In this document: positions 12,387-22,574 of the stretch, one piece after another | How positions within the stretch are numbered: position 1 is the first letter of the stretch | Layout of the letters: every line of letters begins with the position of its first letter | Source: Trachythela sp. YZ-2020 | Lineage: Eukaryota; Cnidaria; Anthozoa; Malacalcyonacea; Clavulariidae | Assembly: GCA_016169945.1 (NCBI GenBank) | Contig: JADLSH010000277.1 | Span: forward strand, 1,914,147-1,978,146 | DNA length: 64,000 nucleotides | Direction: 5' to 3' | Notes under the pieces: model-generated | Database searches by the model: none | What the model saw: the letters and a program-made list of their open reading frames with translations, nothing else | What the model was told of the DNA's origin: nothing | Program-made: the position numbers and the translations under genes

Positions 12387-12990
12387 TCACGAGCTATGAG
12401 AGCTAGCTGTAAGATCGAATTCAGTGTCACTGTCGTATGATAAGTCATATCTTGTATCGTCAACATGCAGACTTGTCGTTGGAATATTTTCATCAACTTT
12501 TGCTGGAGAATAGGCCAACTTTACAGGCGACAATCTTTTACCGCGACGAATTATCTTTGAAGTAAACACATGCAAATGTTTAGTATAAAGCGCCAACTAC
12601 CATCGCATAATATTAAAATTCACCATCTGCGTGGGCGAGACGCATTCGGTGCAAATATATACCCAATACTAACCTGTCTTCGTCTTAGATCTGTTAGCTG
12701 TTCTTCAGCCGGTGGATCTATTCCAGCTACATCAATTGTTGTAACAGCGTCATCCTTCAATCTTCTTTTCATATTCAGCCCTTTAGCCAAAGTAAGATTC
12801 ACATCATTGCATGAATCTTCAAAGTGGACTGAACAAAGACACGAGGTCGCAGAAGCGTGAAAGCTCGGTCTATGTTTATGGACAAAATTTACCCACTTTC
12901 TCCGTCTTTGCGGATCTGTTTCTTCGTTAGGAAACAGATGCGTAGATAGTCCTTCAGTGTGTTGATTATTGGCGCAACTAACTAAGTTAG
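12387..12990 (-). CDS. THAP-type zinc-finger protein, two exons (5' end not resolved)
   Basis: Read on the minus strand, the region about 12990 to 12674 encodes a THAP-like domain. It has a Cys at 12974-12976 (SCANNQ), then HLFP, RRRKW, and a closing CxxH (LCSVHF, 12824-12835), followed by a basic stretch and DLRRRQ. The first Cys of the C2CH set is not in this frame and may lie on an upstream exon. A GT donor at 12673 and an AG acceptor at 12597-12598 define a 77-bp intron in phase 0. The second exon (12596-12387) is acidic and Ser/Asp-rich (YDSDTEFDLTASSHSS) and ends in TGA. THAP domains bind DNA in animal transcription factors and also occur in P-element and Kolobok transposases; no transposase catalytic domain is seen here. 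LINE A unit 3 ends about 40 bp beyond the stop, so the C-terminus may be truncated. Confidence 0.65.
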
Positions 12991-13699
12991 GACCGCCCGA
13001 GATAGCATTTTTCGCTAGTAGTAGAACACGCCATGATGAACTGTGTTCATTTTATGACGTCACACGGCATCAAAATTGCGGACCAAAAGTTCGCACAGGA
13101 AGTGCCAAAAATCGCAACTTTGGAAGGCTATAAAATCTGTTTGAAATGGCCAAATTTAATTCTGTTTGCGGGAAACATATCAGGAAAGTGAGTACTTTAC
13201 ATTAAGCCAATACAAAAGGGGTCGCAAAAATTCGTTTCAGTAGCAATTTAGCACTATGGATGCGTCATATTCGTCTGGTTATGTGTCTAATAAAGTTGGA
13301 CATAATACTTTAGTGATGAGAATCAAGAAATTTATTGTTTATTTGGAGTGCCGAACATTTAACCTCGCGAAGTCCGTTTAACGGGCAGTCGGGCACTTCG
13401 ATTACGGGTACACTTCGATTTAAAAAAGCCTATGGAATGCATTGGAATCGGTAACTATTTATCGAAAAACAGTAAATACCTGTATGCAATTGAAAATACA
13501 TTTTATTTGCGTTCGTATGAACAGTTCCAAGCGGTAGCTGTGTCGCCATATCGACAGTTGTAAAGTGTTTTTGCTTTTTTTGGTCCTGTCATAGGCAAAG
13601 GGCGATGCGATGACTGTATAGGCATTGAAGTACTTTGACCCACCTTAGCCTTAGGAGCGAAAGGAGTTACAAATGGTTTAGTTGAACAGGTGGCGGAGA
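12991..13699. other. Intergenic stretch, no confident feature
   Basis: No gene is supported here. A minus-strand ORF at 13503-13796 overlaps the gag remnant at its 5' end. Its last third (about 13503-13600) has no recognisable motif and ends at a TAA embedded in an AATAAA-like word. An ATG on the minus strand near 13035 could belong to an upstream THAP exon but runs into a stop after 15 codons. Confidence 0.3.
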
Positions 13700-13984
13700 A
13701 GGGTTGTGATTGTCTTGAACTCTTGTTCCTAATTCCAAGAGTCTTGAAGTGTCTCTCTCTTGGTGTTAAAACTCGGCGCTGTGTTAACATTGTCAACTTG
13801 ACCCTCGTTACGTTGATCAGAAACGAAAGCGATATTACCTTGAGGCAGTTCAGGAATTTCTTTGTTGTCTTCGTATGTGGTACGAGCTGTTTCCATTAGC
13901 GATTCTCCGTAATTAATTGCATCGATTTCGGCCTTTTACACTGCTAATTCCATTGCAATTCTAAATCGCTTTAATTCTGCTTAA
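13700..13984 (-). pseudogene. BEL/Pao-like gag remnant, downstream half
   Basis: On the minus strand the frame reads ELKRFRIAMELAV, a stop, then AEIDAINYGESLMETARTTY, followed by a hydrophilic segment and a second stop. The helical, Glu/Lys/Ala-rich style resembles the N-terminal region of BEL/Pao LTR-retrotransposon polyproteins of marine invertebrates. It lines up in frame with the fragment at 15680-15999 once the intervening element is disregarded. There is no protease, RT or LTR nearby. It is inactive, with at least three stops. The family call rests on composition and style only. Confidence 0.4.
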
Positions 13985-15675
13985 TGAAGTTTAATATGTT
14001 GAAATATATCTTAAAATACTTTGGACAACCGGCAACTTTAGCAAAACAACAAACACAACAGACCCATTTCGTGGCATATATTTTGGACAAGGAAGTGCTC
14101 GAACAGTCTAGAGGCTCTAGCTAACGTAAGTTTTACCTAGAGGAACAGGAGGACCTCTAGGTTGCAGAGGGGCGGAGCCAGCTCTGTGCATGTTGTTCAG
14201 TGGGTTGAGGCTTGATGGTCTAGAGACCACCATTGGTTATACTGAGACAGTAAGGGCACTCAAGACCTGACAGAGCTGCAAAAACTGTAGGTTTTTCTAG
14301 AGGAACAGGTGGACCTCTAGATAACAGGGGAACGGGCGGACCCCCGTTCAGGTGAGTCAGCTCGTTGAAATTGAGTCCTAGTTGGACTGGTGACCAACCA
14401 TTGGTGCAGGGTACTGTACTCAACTATGTATGACTGACCCATCGAGTCTCTAGGTCAGGTAATTAGGTCGCATTTTCGACCTGAATGACCTGTAAAAAGG
14501 ACTTCACGCGGCGAAGTGTTGTCCCAAAGGACAGCACTTCCCTGCCATTAAATACAATCTGTACGAAGTACATAATTATTGTCATTTCCGTCACGGGAAG
14601 CCGAACCGAGTTTATTAATTACGCAAATTTATAAAAATGCGTGGGAGCAGTAAAATGATGAAAGCGTAATTACAGAAATGGGTTTTGGAAGTCGAAGCTG
14701 TATAAACAGCTTGTAGCTTTTAGACCAGTTGAATTTTTCTTATTTATGTGTTTTGCCCTTTGATGCATCGATATATTCTGACTTCCATGCTGAAACCGGG
14801 CTGAGTTCTATTTGTATATTATAAACTGTGGAAAGGCCGAAACAAAAGGCGAACATAAATTATGTACTTGGTTGCTATTACGAAGACCCATTTCGAGAGT
14901 AATTTTTCATCAGTTATTACTCCATGCTCAAAAGGAAACTTACGTATCTAAGTGCGAGAAGGAAATCGAAAAAACTGAGGGCTAATATTAGAATGCCGTG
15001 CATATGGTGCCAACACTTATGCTAAGGCTGGATAATCAGGGAGGCCAGAAAAAACCTGCAGTACAGGAACCTGGGTAGGGCCAAAGCCTCCAGCAGCTCC
15101 CCACATAGCTCCACTATCTGTACAAATCAAATAAGTATCGCCATCGACATTACACAGCATCATGCTAAGTATGATGAACAGTGTCCGGACGAGAAGCATG
15201 AATGACTTTTAACCTGCAAGTTTAAATTATGCAAGCCACAAGATTGTATTTTGATCTTGCATTATATCAATATTTTAAGTTTAAGCGATGTAAACTAGCT
15301 GAGCCCCAGTACTTTGAAACATTTCACTAGCACTGTTTACTCACTGACTGAAATCTTGCGAATGAGTAGCATACGCAAAAACTGTACCCAAATGTTTTAA
15401 TACAAAGAAGACCATTGTATGCATGATGGTGACAGCTATCTTTAGGAGAGCTTTTGATTGGTTAGGCCCAAGTTTGCATCAGTTGTTCACATGCTAAGTT
15501 GCCAAAGTTCAATTTCTTATCATATTTTATATTTATGAACAGACACGAGAATAAACGCCTTGTTCTATCAAGGTATTTGAGCTTTCCCTGAGCTACATTT
15601 GTTGCAAGCACTAATTGTGTTGACAGACTGGCAAGGCCTAAGGGCAAATGGAATCTTCTTGAACATATTACTTCA
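13985..15675. mobile_element. piggyBac-like non-autonomous element (1,691 bp), TTAA target duplication
   Basis: The ends are imperfect inverted repeats: tgaagtttaatatgttgaa at the left and the reverse complement of a close variant (tgaagtaatatgttcaa) at the right. TTAA lies on both sides (13981-13984 and 15676-15679), the target duplication of piggyBac elements. Removing the element joins the two gag fragments in the same frame, which supports a single insertion there. No transposase is visible. The interior holds two diverged direct repeats and a short minus ORF (15017-15199) that begins with a signal-peptide-like run (MLLVRTLFIILSMMLCNVDG) but shows no known domain. Confidence 0.6.
14128..14460. 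repeat. Two diverged direct repeats with internal palindromes
   Basis: A module starting with ctagaggaacagg(a/t)gga and followed by cctctag occurs at about 14138-14160 and again at about 14297-14319. It is followed in both places by related downstream sequence (cagctc, gacc accattgg). Each module starts with a ctagagg/cctctag inverted repeat. The repeats lie inside the piggyBac-like element and are not obviously coding. Confidence 0.5.
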
Positions 15676-15679
15676 TTAA

Positions 15680-15999
15680 CCTCAATTTATTGCTTTGCAT
15701 AAATTGAATATTTCCTTTTGTGCTTCGGCTTCAACAAAATCTAACTCAGTCTTCAGTCTCGCCGCTTTAGCCGCCATCTCATTCCGCTTTGAGGACGATA
15801 CCCAAGATGGTGACTTCGACGTTCTAGATCTAGGATAAGAACGGCTATTCAGACGATTCTTCCGACCGTGACGGTGAAGTTCAATAATTCTCTCGTCGGT
15901 TTGTTTAATTAGCTGTCTTGTCGCTTCCTCAATTTGTCCTATTTGCCTTGAACGTTCGTACATTTCGCTTACAGCATCGTCGGGGTCTTCCTGCGACAA
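15680..15999 (-). pseudogene. BEL/Pao-like gag remnant, N-terminal half
   Basis: The minus-strand ORF starts MSQEDPDDAVSEMYERSRQI and continues through a basic Arg/Ser-rich stretch to a helical KAARLKTELDFVEAEAQKEI segment. The latter is typical of the N-terminal coiled region of BEL/Pao-type polyproteins in invertebrates. It stops at 15682, exactly where the TTAA-flanked element begins. No LTR, primer-binding site or pol domain could be recognised around it. It is a remnant; the family assignment is an inference from sequence style. Confidence 0.45.
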
Positions 16000-16740
16000 C
16001 TAATTGTATAGCTCTTCATAAACGGCCAATAAAGCTTCCTTTTGAGACTCAACTTGACCTCGTTCATATTGCAACACGGTTATATATTGTAAATCGGATC
16101 GGCAAGTACAGTTCTGTTCTGCTTGTTTATTTTCAGACTCTCTCTTGGGACGACCATTCTTTTCTTGACTGCTCGATGCAGTATGATCTTCCTTTGTCTG
16201 TCAATAATAATCGAACATGTTTACAAAAGTCCACTGACTTCGTCTTGTCGATTTGCTGTGGTTTCAACGGACTTTTTCTTCATTGTGCTCGGTTGAAGCA
16301 ACACTTGTCATAACGTCAAATAAGTTTTACTGTTACGAATGACTACTATTTCAACTGAACCCTGGTAAATCCAAGAGCTGAAAAATATACTGACAACTCC
16401 TTGTTTCAATAATTCTTTATTGTGGACGTAAAACTACATAAGGATAACAGAAATTGTATGAATAACAAACGCTTATTAACATTGAAGTAAAGCACATAAA
16501 TAATATCATAGCTACGTTACCTTATTTGTTCCTTTAGCGTAGCTATGTTATCCTTCGTTATTCTCCTTCGTTAATCTCCTTTAGTTAATCTCATTTAGAC
16601 TGATAATTTAAACTTTGTTCCTTCCAAAAACTAACCCGCAACTAACCAGTATTATATAATTTAGTTCCCTTTATAACCTAGTCGAATATTATAATCGATT
16701 ACATAAATCTACTTAGGATTTTTTATATGCAAATGCTAGT
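16000..16740. other. Unassigned stretch with a short LINE A scrap
   Basis: A match of about 35 bp to LINE A ORF2 (tttcaactgaaccctggtaa at about 16348-16367, compare 12223-12244) shows that LINE A sequence once extended or inserted here. The rest is AT-rich and without a supported gene; a plus ORF at 15918-16313 is mostly antisense to the gag remnant and low in confidence. Confidence 0.4.
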
Positions 16741-18240
16741 AGTTACACCAAGTGTACCAAGTTGTTTAAGTGCATGAAGTTATCCAAGTGTACTAAGTTG
16801 TAGAAGTGCATGAAGTTATCCAAGTGTACCAAGTTTTTGAAATGCATGAAGTTATCAGAAGTGTACCAAGTTGTAGAAGTGCATGAAGTGATCCAGTGTA
16901 CCAAGTTATAGAAGTGCATGAAATTATCCAAGTGTACCAGAGTTATCGAAGTGCATGAAGTGGTAGGCTTTAAGTGTACCAAGTTATTGAAGTGCATGAA
17001 GTTATCAGGAAGTGTACCAAGTTGTAAGTGTATGCATGAAGTTATCCAAGTGTACCAAGTTATTGAAGTGCATGAAGTTATAGAAGTGCACCAAGTCATT
17101 GAAATGCATTAAGTTATCCAAGTGTATGCCAAGTTGTAGTATTCCAAGTGCATGAAGTAATTTAGCGAAGTGCAAGTTGTAAGTGCATGAAGTCATCCAA
17201 GTGTACCAAGTGCACCAAGTTGTAGAAGTGCATGAAGTTAGCGAAGTGCACCAAGTTTTAGAAGTGCACGAAGTCAATCAAGTGTACCAAGTGTACCAAG
17301 TTGTGAAAGTGCATGAAGTTATACAAGTGTACCAAGTTGTAGAAGTGCATGAAATTATCCAAGTGTACAAAGTTATCGAAGTGCATGAAGTGGTAGAAGT
17401 GTACCAAGTTATTTAAGTGCATAAGTTATCGAAGTGTGCCAAGTTGTAGAAGTGCATGAAGTTATCCAAGTGTACCAAGTGTACCAAGTTGTGAAATTCA
17501 TGAAGTTAGCGAAGTGCACCAAATTATAGAAGTGCATGAAGTCATCCAAGTGTACCGAGTTGTAGAAGTGCATGAAGTTAGAAGTGCAAGTTGTAGAAGT
17601 GAATCAAGTGTTCCAAGTGTACCAAGTTTACAGAAGTGTGCCAAGTGCACCAAGTTGTGAAGTGCATGTAAGTGTGAAGGGCATCGTTGTAGAAGAGCAT
17701 GAAGTTGTCCAAGTGTACCAAGTTATAGAAGTGTATGAAGTTATAGAGAAGTGTACCAAGTTATCAGAAGTGCACTGAGAGTTAGCGAAGTGCACCAAGT
17801 TGTAGAAGTGCATGAAGTCATCCAAGTGTGCCAAGTGTACCAAGTGTTACCAGAAGTGTACCAAGTGTAGTAAGTGTGCCAAGTGTACCAAGTGTACCAA
17901 GTGTGTTGCCAAGATGTGCAGAATTAACCAAGTGTACCAAGATGTGCAAGTGTGCCAAGTGTACCAAATTATTGCCAGAATGTACCAAGTGTACCAAGTG
18001 TGCCAAGTGTACAAATTAATATGAGTGTTATAAGTGTACCAAGTGTACCAAGTGTGCCAAGTGTGCCAAGTGTACCAAGTGTACCAGAAGTGTACCAAGT
18101 GTACCAGGGTGTACAAGTGTACCAAAGTGTGCCAAGTGTACCAAGTGTACCAAGTTGTAGAAGTGTGCATGAATTATCCAAGTGTACCGAGTTGTAGAAG
18201 TGCATGAAGTCATCCAAGTACACGAAGATATCCAAGTACA
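16741..18240. repeat. Minisatellite, locus 1 (gtaccaagt / gtgcatgaagt words)
   Basis: About 1.5 kb of degenerate tandem repeats. The higher-order unit is about 32-36 bp and alternates a gtgtaccaagt half with a gtgcatgaagt half. Towards the 3' end (17820-18150) the array simplifies to 9-10-bp words, mainly gtgtaccaa. Because the word length is often a multiple of three, long but repetitive reading frames appear on both strands (for example VIEVHEV or VHLDNFMHF). They change frame repeatedly and lack start context, so they are not called as genes. The same words, same strand, recur at 60221-60935. Confidence 0.9.
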
Positions 18241-18474
18241 TATATTATATGGCGACTATATGCAGGGCGACTATATGCATAAGTAATGTATATGCATATA
18301 TGTATATGCGACTATAATATGTATCGTACCATGAAGTATATACCCATATTTTAGATTCACACTATATCGAATATGACTAGCTTAGTTTAATGTGACTGTA
18401 TAAAATAATATTATCATGTAATGAAACCTTGATCGCTGGTTAAGGGTTCCACACTAAACAGTAAGGCACCCAGA
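18241..18474. other. AT-rich spacer
   Basis: It contains several copies of gcgactatatgc / atatgcatat words around 18250-18320, a short AT-rich repeat patch at the edge of the minisatellite. No gene or element was identified. Confidence 0.4.
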
Positions 18475-18847
18475 AAATTTGCGAGATAATCCAATTGTCG
18501 CGGATCGCGGGTATTTTTCGCGGGTTGTGAAGGTCTCATTTCCGGGATCTAATTGCTAGACGTCGTTCTTTCCCGGGGGGGCTGTATTTTTGTATAAAAT
18601 TCCAAATTAAATACCAATATCTGCTGTTTTCTCCAACATAATTTTATGTAAACACGGAATCTCATCATTAATCTTTAATCTTTAATTAAAAATCTTTACA
18701 CACGGTAGCCTATTCAGTGGATAAGTATTTACAGTACTGGTTTTCAAAGGGCCGTGTATATACTAAACTATGAAATACAAAATATATATAGACAAATAAG
18801 TAAAGACTATTTACAAAAGTATCAGTATTATTAACAACAACTTAACC

Positions 18848-19096
18848 CTAATTATATAATCGCCGTTTAAACGACAAGATTGATAGCTTATTGTAATTTT
18901 CGATGGTTTCACTTGGAAGCTCGTTCCACGACTTCGTAGCTCTATACGAGAAGCTCCTTTTAAGGAAATTTGTCTTAGGTTTGGGGAGCGCTAATTTAGT
19001 TTGATTACTTCTTAAATTGTAACTGTCATTTTGACATTTTGCAAACAGTTCTGCAAGATATTGAGGCAATCGACCAGTTAACGCTTTGAATGTCAT
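18848..19096 (-). pseudogene. LINE B ORF2 C-terminal tail
   Basis: The ORF contains TFKALTGRLPQYLAELF, NLRSNQTKLALPKPKT and YRATKSWNELPSETI, which is the conserved post-RT tail of CR1/L2-like LINEs. It is separated from the RT by a gap of about 200 bp with stops. The 3' end of the element follows within about 190 bp. Confidence 0.75.
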
Positions 19097-19303
19097 TATT
19101 ATTTCTCTTTTTTTTTAAAGCTCCTCAATTGGAAGCCAATTAAGATTATTTAGTATTTGTGTGGAACGAACATCGTACGCGCAGCTCTCACGCGCACACA
19201 CGCGCAGCTCTCTTTTGTAATTTAAATAATTTATTAATTATCGAGCAAGACCCATCGTTCCAGATTGTTGAACAATAATTGAAGTGTGGCCAAACTAAGG
19301 CAT

Positions 19304-20431
19304 TTACATTTTTACTAAAGTTTCTCTAAGGACAAATGATCTTGCCCTTTTCAAAAGAGCGATCTTATTTGAAATTACTTTACATTGTGCATCATTGTGT
19401 TTGTCCCACTTCAGTTGCTCATCTAGAATCATGCCAAGAGATTTTTGTTCAGAAACGCGTTTGATATTGTTTCCCCCTAATGTTAGTACTGGGCTATTTA
19501 CAATTGAATTTAGGCGATGTCTTGATCCTAGTATCATGAACTCAGTTTTTTTCATGTTTAAGGAGAATTTATTAGCTGTTAGCCACCTGTGAACATTCTC
19601 AATGTCTCTTTTAAGGTTGATCTCAATTTCGTGAGGACTTATCCCTTCACAGGAAATATTTGTGGCATCAGCAAATAAATTTGCTTTAGTTGACTCTAAG
19701 CAATTGGGAAGATCGTTAATGTACAATAGAAATAGAATAGGACCAAGGTTAGAGCCTGTGGTACAACGCATCTTATTTCTCTAGCAGATGACATCTTGCC
19801 ATTCACAGAGCAAATTTGACTTCTGTCTTTAAGGTATGAATCGAACCATTTAAGGCTAGTCCATCTAATACCGTATAATTTAAGCTTCGATAAGAGGATG
19901 TGGTGATCGACAGTATCGAAAGCTTTTTTAAGGTCCAGAAATAAAACTCCGCTAAGTGAACCTTTGTCCATATTATACAGCCATTCGTTCGTGGAGCTAA
20001 GAAGCGTAGTTTCCGTAGAATGTTGGGGACGGAAACCAGACTGGTGCTCCACAAGAATGTTATTTAATGTCATAAATGATCTTAGCTGTTGATATACCAG
20101 TTTTCTCAAAAAGTTTAGCCACGACAGAAATTACAGATATTGGCCTGTAATTTCCGCAGTCAGCCTTATTTCCTTCCTTAAAGACTGGAGTCACTTTCGC
20201 TAGCTTCCAATCGTCAGGGAAAATCGCCCTTTGAAGAGATACATTGAAAATGTTAACCAATGGCTCAGCAATGATATTGGTTGCATCTTTTAGTAGTCTT
20301 ATACTGATTCCGTCAAGTCCTGGAGATTTTTTAGATTTAATATGATTTAGTGCATCTATTGTTTCTTGAATCGTACATGTAATGCTTGTAAAGTTAAATG
20401 AATTATCATGAACAGTAGTCACGAAGCTCAT
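19304..20431 (-). pseudogene. LINE B reverse transcriptase
   Basis: Three overlapping frames carry RT blocks: SKKSPGLDGISIRLLKDA and NYRPISVISVVAKLFE (20431-20060), QSGFRPQHSTETTLL and FLDLKKAFDTVDHHILLSKL (20109-19696), and GPILFLLYINDLP with LFADATNIS (19771-19304). The catalytic box reads FADA: the second Asp is replaced by Ala (codon at 19664-19666). A one-base shift separates the last two frames near 19760. The protein normally copies LINE RNA at a nicked target; this copy cannot. Confidence 0.85.
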
Positions 20432-20904
20432 TGGATCAATATCATTACCTATAATTTAATCAGACAACGCGCAACCAATTGTTGAAAAGTATTCATTGAA
20501 ACTGTCTGCAATTTTATCATCGTCAGTTGTAACTCGATCATTGATATTCAATTGTTTAATCTGTGTAGCTTGCCAACTTTCTTTGCTATTTTTGGCATTA
20601 CTTAACTTTGTTTTAAAATATTCTTCTTTAGTCTTTTTTATGAGACTATTTAATTTGTTCTTACACTTCTTATAGGCCTTGTCATAAATTGTAGATCCTA
20701 GTTTGATCGATTGCCTTTTAAGATACTCTATGATAGCTCACCTGCTTTATCTGGTTTGTTAACCAGGGCTTATTTACGCGGCGCTGTCTCACGGGTGCAT
20801 GTTTATCTGCAACGCTCAAGAATTTAGTTTTGAAATCGTTCCATAACGTATTTGGATCGTTTGAAATAGACGTACCCATAGGTAAATTAAAAATTTACAT
20901 AAGT

Positions 20905-21455
20905 TTAAGTCACTGTTAAACTGGCTAACGTTGTAATTTTTGTATTGCCTAGTAAAAACGATTTTTGGTGGCGCTTTCGGCACAGATAATCAAGACTATG
21001 ATCACTAATGCCAAGCTGTATGACTCCTGCATCTAATGTCTTGTTATCGCCAGAATAGGTAAGAATAACATCAATTAGCGATGATGTTGTGCGAGTAATT
21101 CTCGTAGGAGATTGTATATGTTGTTGCAGCTGGAAGATATCAATTAAATCAAGCAATTTAGACTTTTAGTCTGCTCAAGAAGGTTACAATTGAGATCTCC
21201 AGTAATGATAATTTCTTTATTTTCATCGTCAAGTTGTTTTAAGAATTGCTCGAAATCGTTTAGTAAGCTACAGCTGGAGTTAGGTGGTCTGTACCATGTT
21301 GAAATTAACAGCGGTTTACTTTTAGGCTTTTTGAGCTCTACGCAAAGTAACTCTAAATTATCAGGTATAAGATCTTTGCGAATGGTATAGGTTTCCTCCG
21401 TTTCTATTTCGATCACGCCTAGCAATATCATAACCAGGAATTTCAACTTCACCAT
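20905..21455 (-). pseudogene. LINE B endonuclease, partial
   Basis: Two frames hold endonuclease blocks: STWYRPPNSS and IIITGDLNCNLL (21455-21144), and TRITRTTSSLIDVILT with LGISDHSLDYL (21156-20905). These are the Asp/Asn and SDH motifs of the apurinic-type endonuclease that nicks the target DNA. The N-terminal TETWL block is not visible. Stops and a frameshift at about 21150 disable it. Confidence 0.75.
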
Positions 21456-21742
21456 CCAGTACGCTATCGTCTAGCCTAGTTTCATTCAGTGTTATGACGT
21501 CAAAAGGTTTGTTTTGCATATATATATCAAAAGCTCGTCATAATGTTTAATCAGACTAGCAATATTTAGTTGACATACTTTAAAGCCCTTGAGTTTAGCA
21601 AAGGGAGAGCCCGCGGCGTGTAATTGTTGTTGATTTGTATTATTATCCTCTATGGGATTAATATTATTTGTATTATTATCCTCTATGGGATTAATATTAT
21701 ATTGGCTGCTTGTCGGTCAATTACAGTTTTTAAGATAATCTA

Positions 21743-22175
21743 CAGGGTGTATCAAAAAAACTGCAAATACCATAATTTGTATGCACGAGATCATATACAA
21801 TAGAATTTCAATGGCTGTGCAAATAATTACGCTTCTGGGATTTGAAAATACGTTTCCACGTGCAGTACTATCAAAATAAGCACACAAAGTGAATTAAAAT
21901 TAGTTCGATTACGAATGGCTCAGCTAACAACAGAGCAAAGAGTATTTCTTGTTTTAAAGTACGCCCAAACTCAAAACTCGACAGCAGTCATTCGTAAACT
22001 GAGCCATTCGTAATCGAACTCATAAGTTTAATTCACTTTGTGTGCTTGTTTTGATACCCCTGGGAAACGTATTTTCAAATCCCAGAAGCGTAATTATTTG
22101 CACAGCCATTGAAATTCTTTTGTATGATCTCGTGTATACAAATTATGGTATTTGCAGTTTTTTTGATACACCTGG
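21743..22175. mobile_element. mariner-type MITE 1 with a transposase start
   Basis: The element begins cagggtgtatcaaaaaaa and ends in the inverted copy, with TA at both ends (21741-21742 and 22176-22177). The arms are long: about 150 bp on each side pair through gcaaataccataatttgtat, aatttcaatggctgtgcaaa and ttcgattacgaatggctcag. In the middle, ATG 21915 opens a 32-codon frame whose start MAQLTTEQRVFLVLKYA looks like the N-terminal helix-turn-helix of a Tc1/mariner-like transposase; the TAA is at 22011. So this is an internally deleted derivative of an autonomous element. Confidence 0.75.
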
Positions 22176-22182
22176 TACTGTA

Positions 22183-22567
22183 CAGTGTGTCTCAAAAAAA
22201 ACTGAACCCTTTCAAATTCAAATTAACTCAATTGACGTATTGTAGTAATTCTAATTACTTTGAATTAATGGTTGGGTAAGAACACAAGGTCTTGTACTCA
22301 TGGGACAAAACTCAAAGAAATAGAAATTAGAACATTTAAAATAAATATGTTTAAATGAAGAAATATGTTTAAATTCAGACCTGCAGAAAGGATAAAATGG
22401 GTCAGTTCACCGCAGAGCAGCGCATATTTATGGCAATGTGTGGAAGAACTTGTGAGTTGTGTTTTAATTTACGCATATTAATTTGACGAGAGATTAGAGC
22501 TGTCAAATTACTACAATACGTTAGCTAATTTGAATTTGAAAGGGTTCAGTTTTTTTTTAACACAATG
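22183..22567. mobile_element. mariner-type MITE 2 with a related transposase start
   Basis: It begins cagtgtgtctcaaaaaaaa and ends with the imperfect inverted copy, flanked by TA (22181-22182 and 22568-22569). Paired inner arms include actgaaccctttcaaattc and gacgtattgtagtaatt. ATG 22397 opens a 29-codon frame beginning MGQFTAEQRIFMAMCG, clearly related to the start retained in the neighbouring MITE. It lies only 7 bp after MITE 1. Both interrupt LINE B between its ORF1 and endonuclease. Confidence 0.7.
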
Positions 22568-22574
22568 TATAATG

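Noticed and set aside
15017..15199. Small secreted-protein gene (signal-peptide-like ORF, minus)
   Set aside because: A single 60-codon ORF within a transposon, without a recognisable mature domain or splice sites; noted only in the element's entry.
17183..18241. ORFs rich in VHEV, VYQV, HLGTLG or WYTWYTW in the minisatellites
   Set aside because: Pure translation of short tandem repeats in both strands and several frames; no start context or non-repeat sequence.
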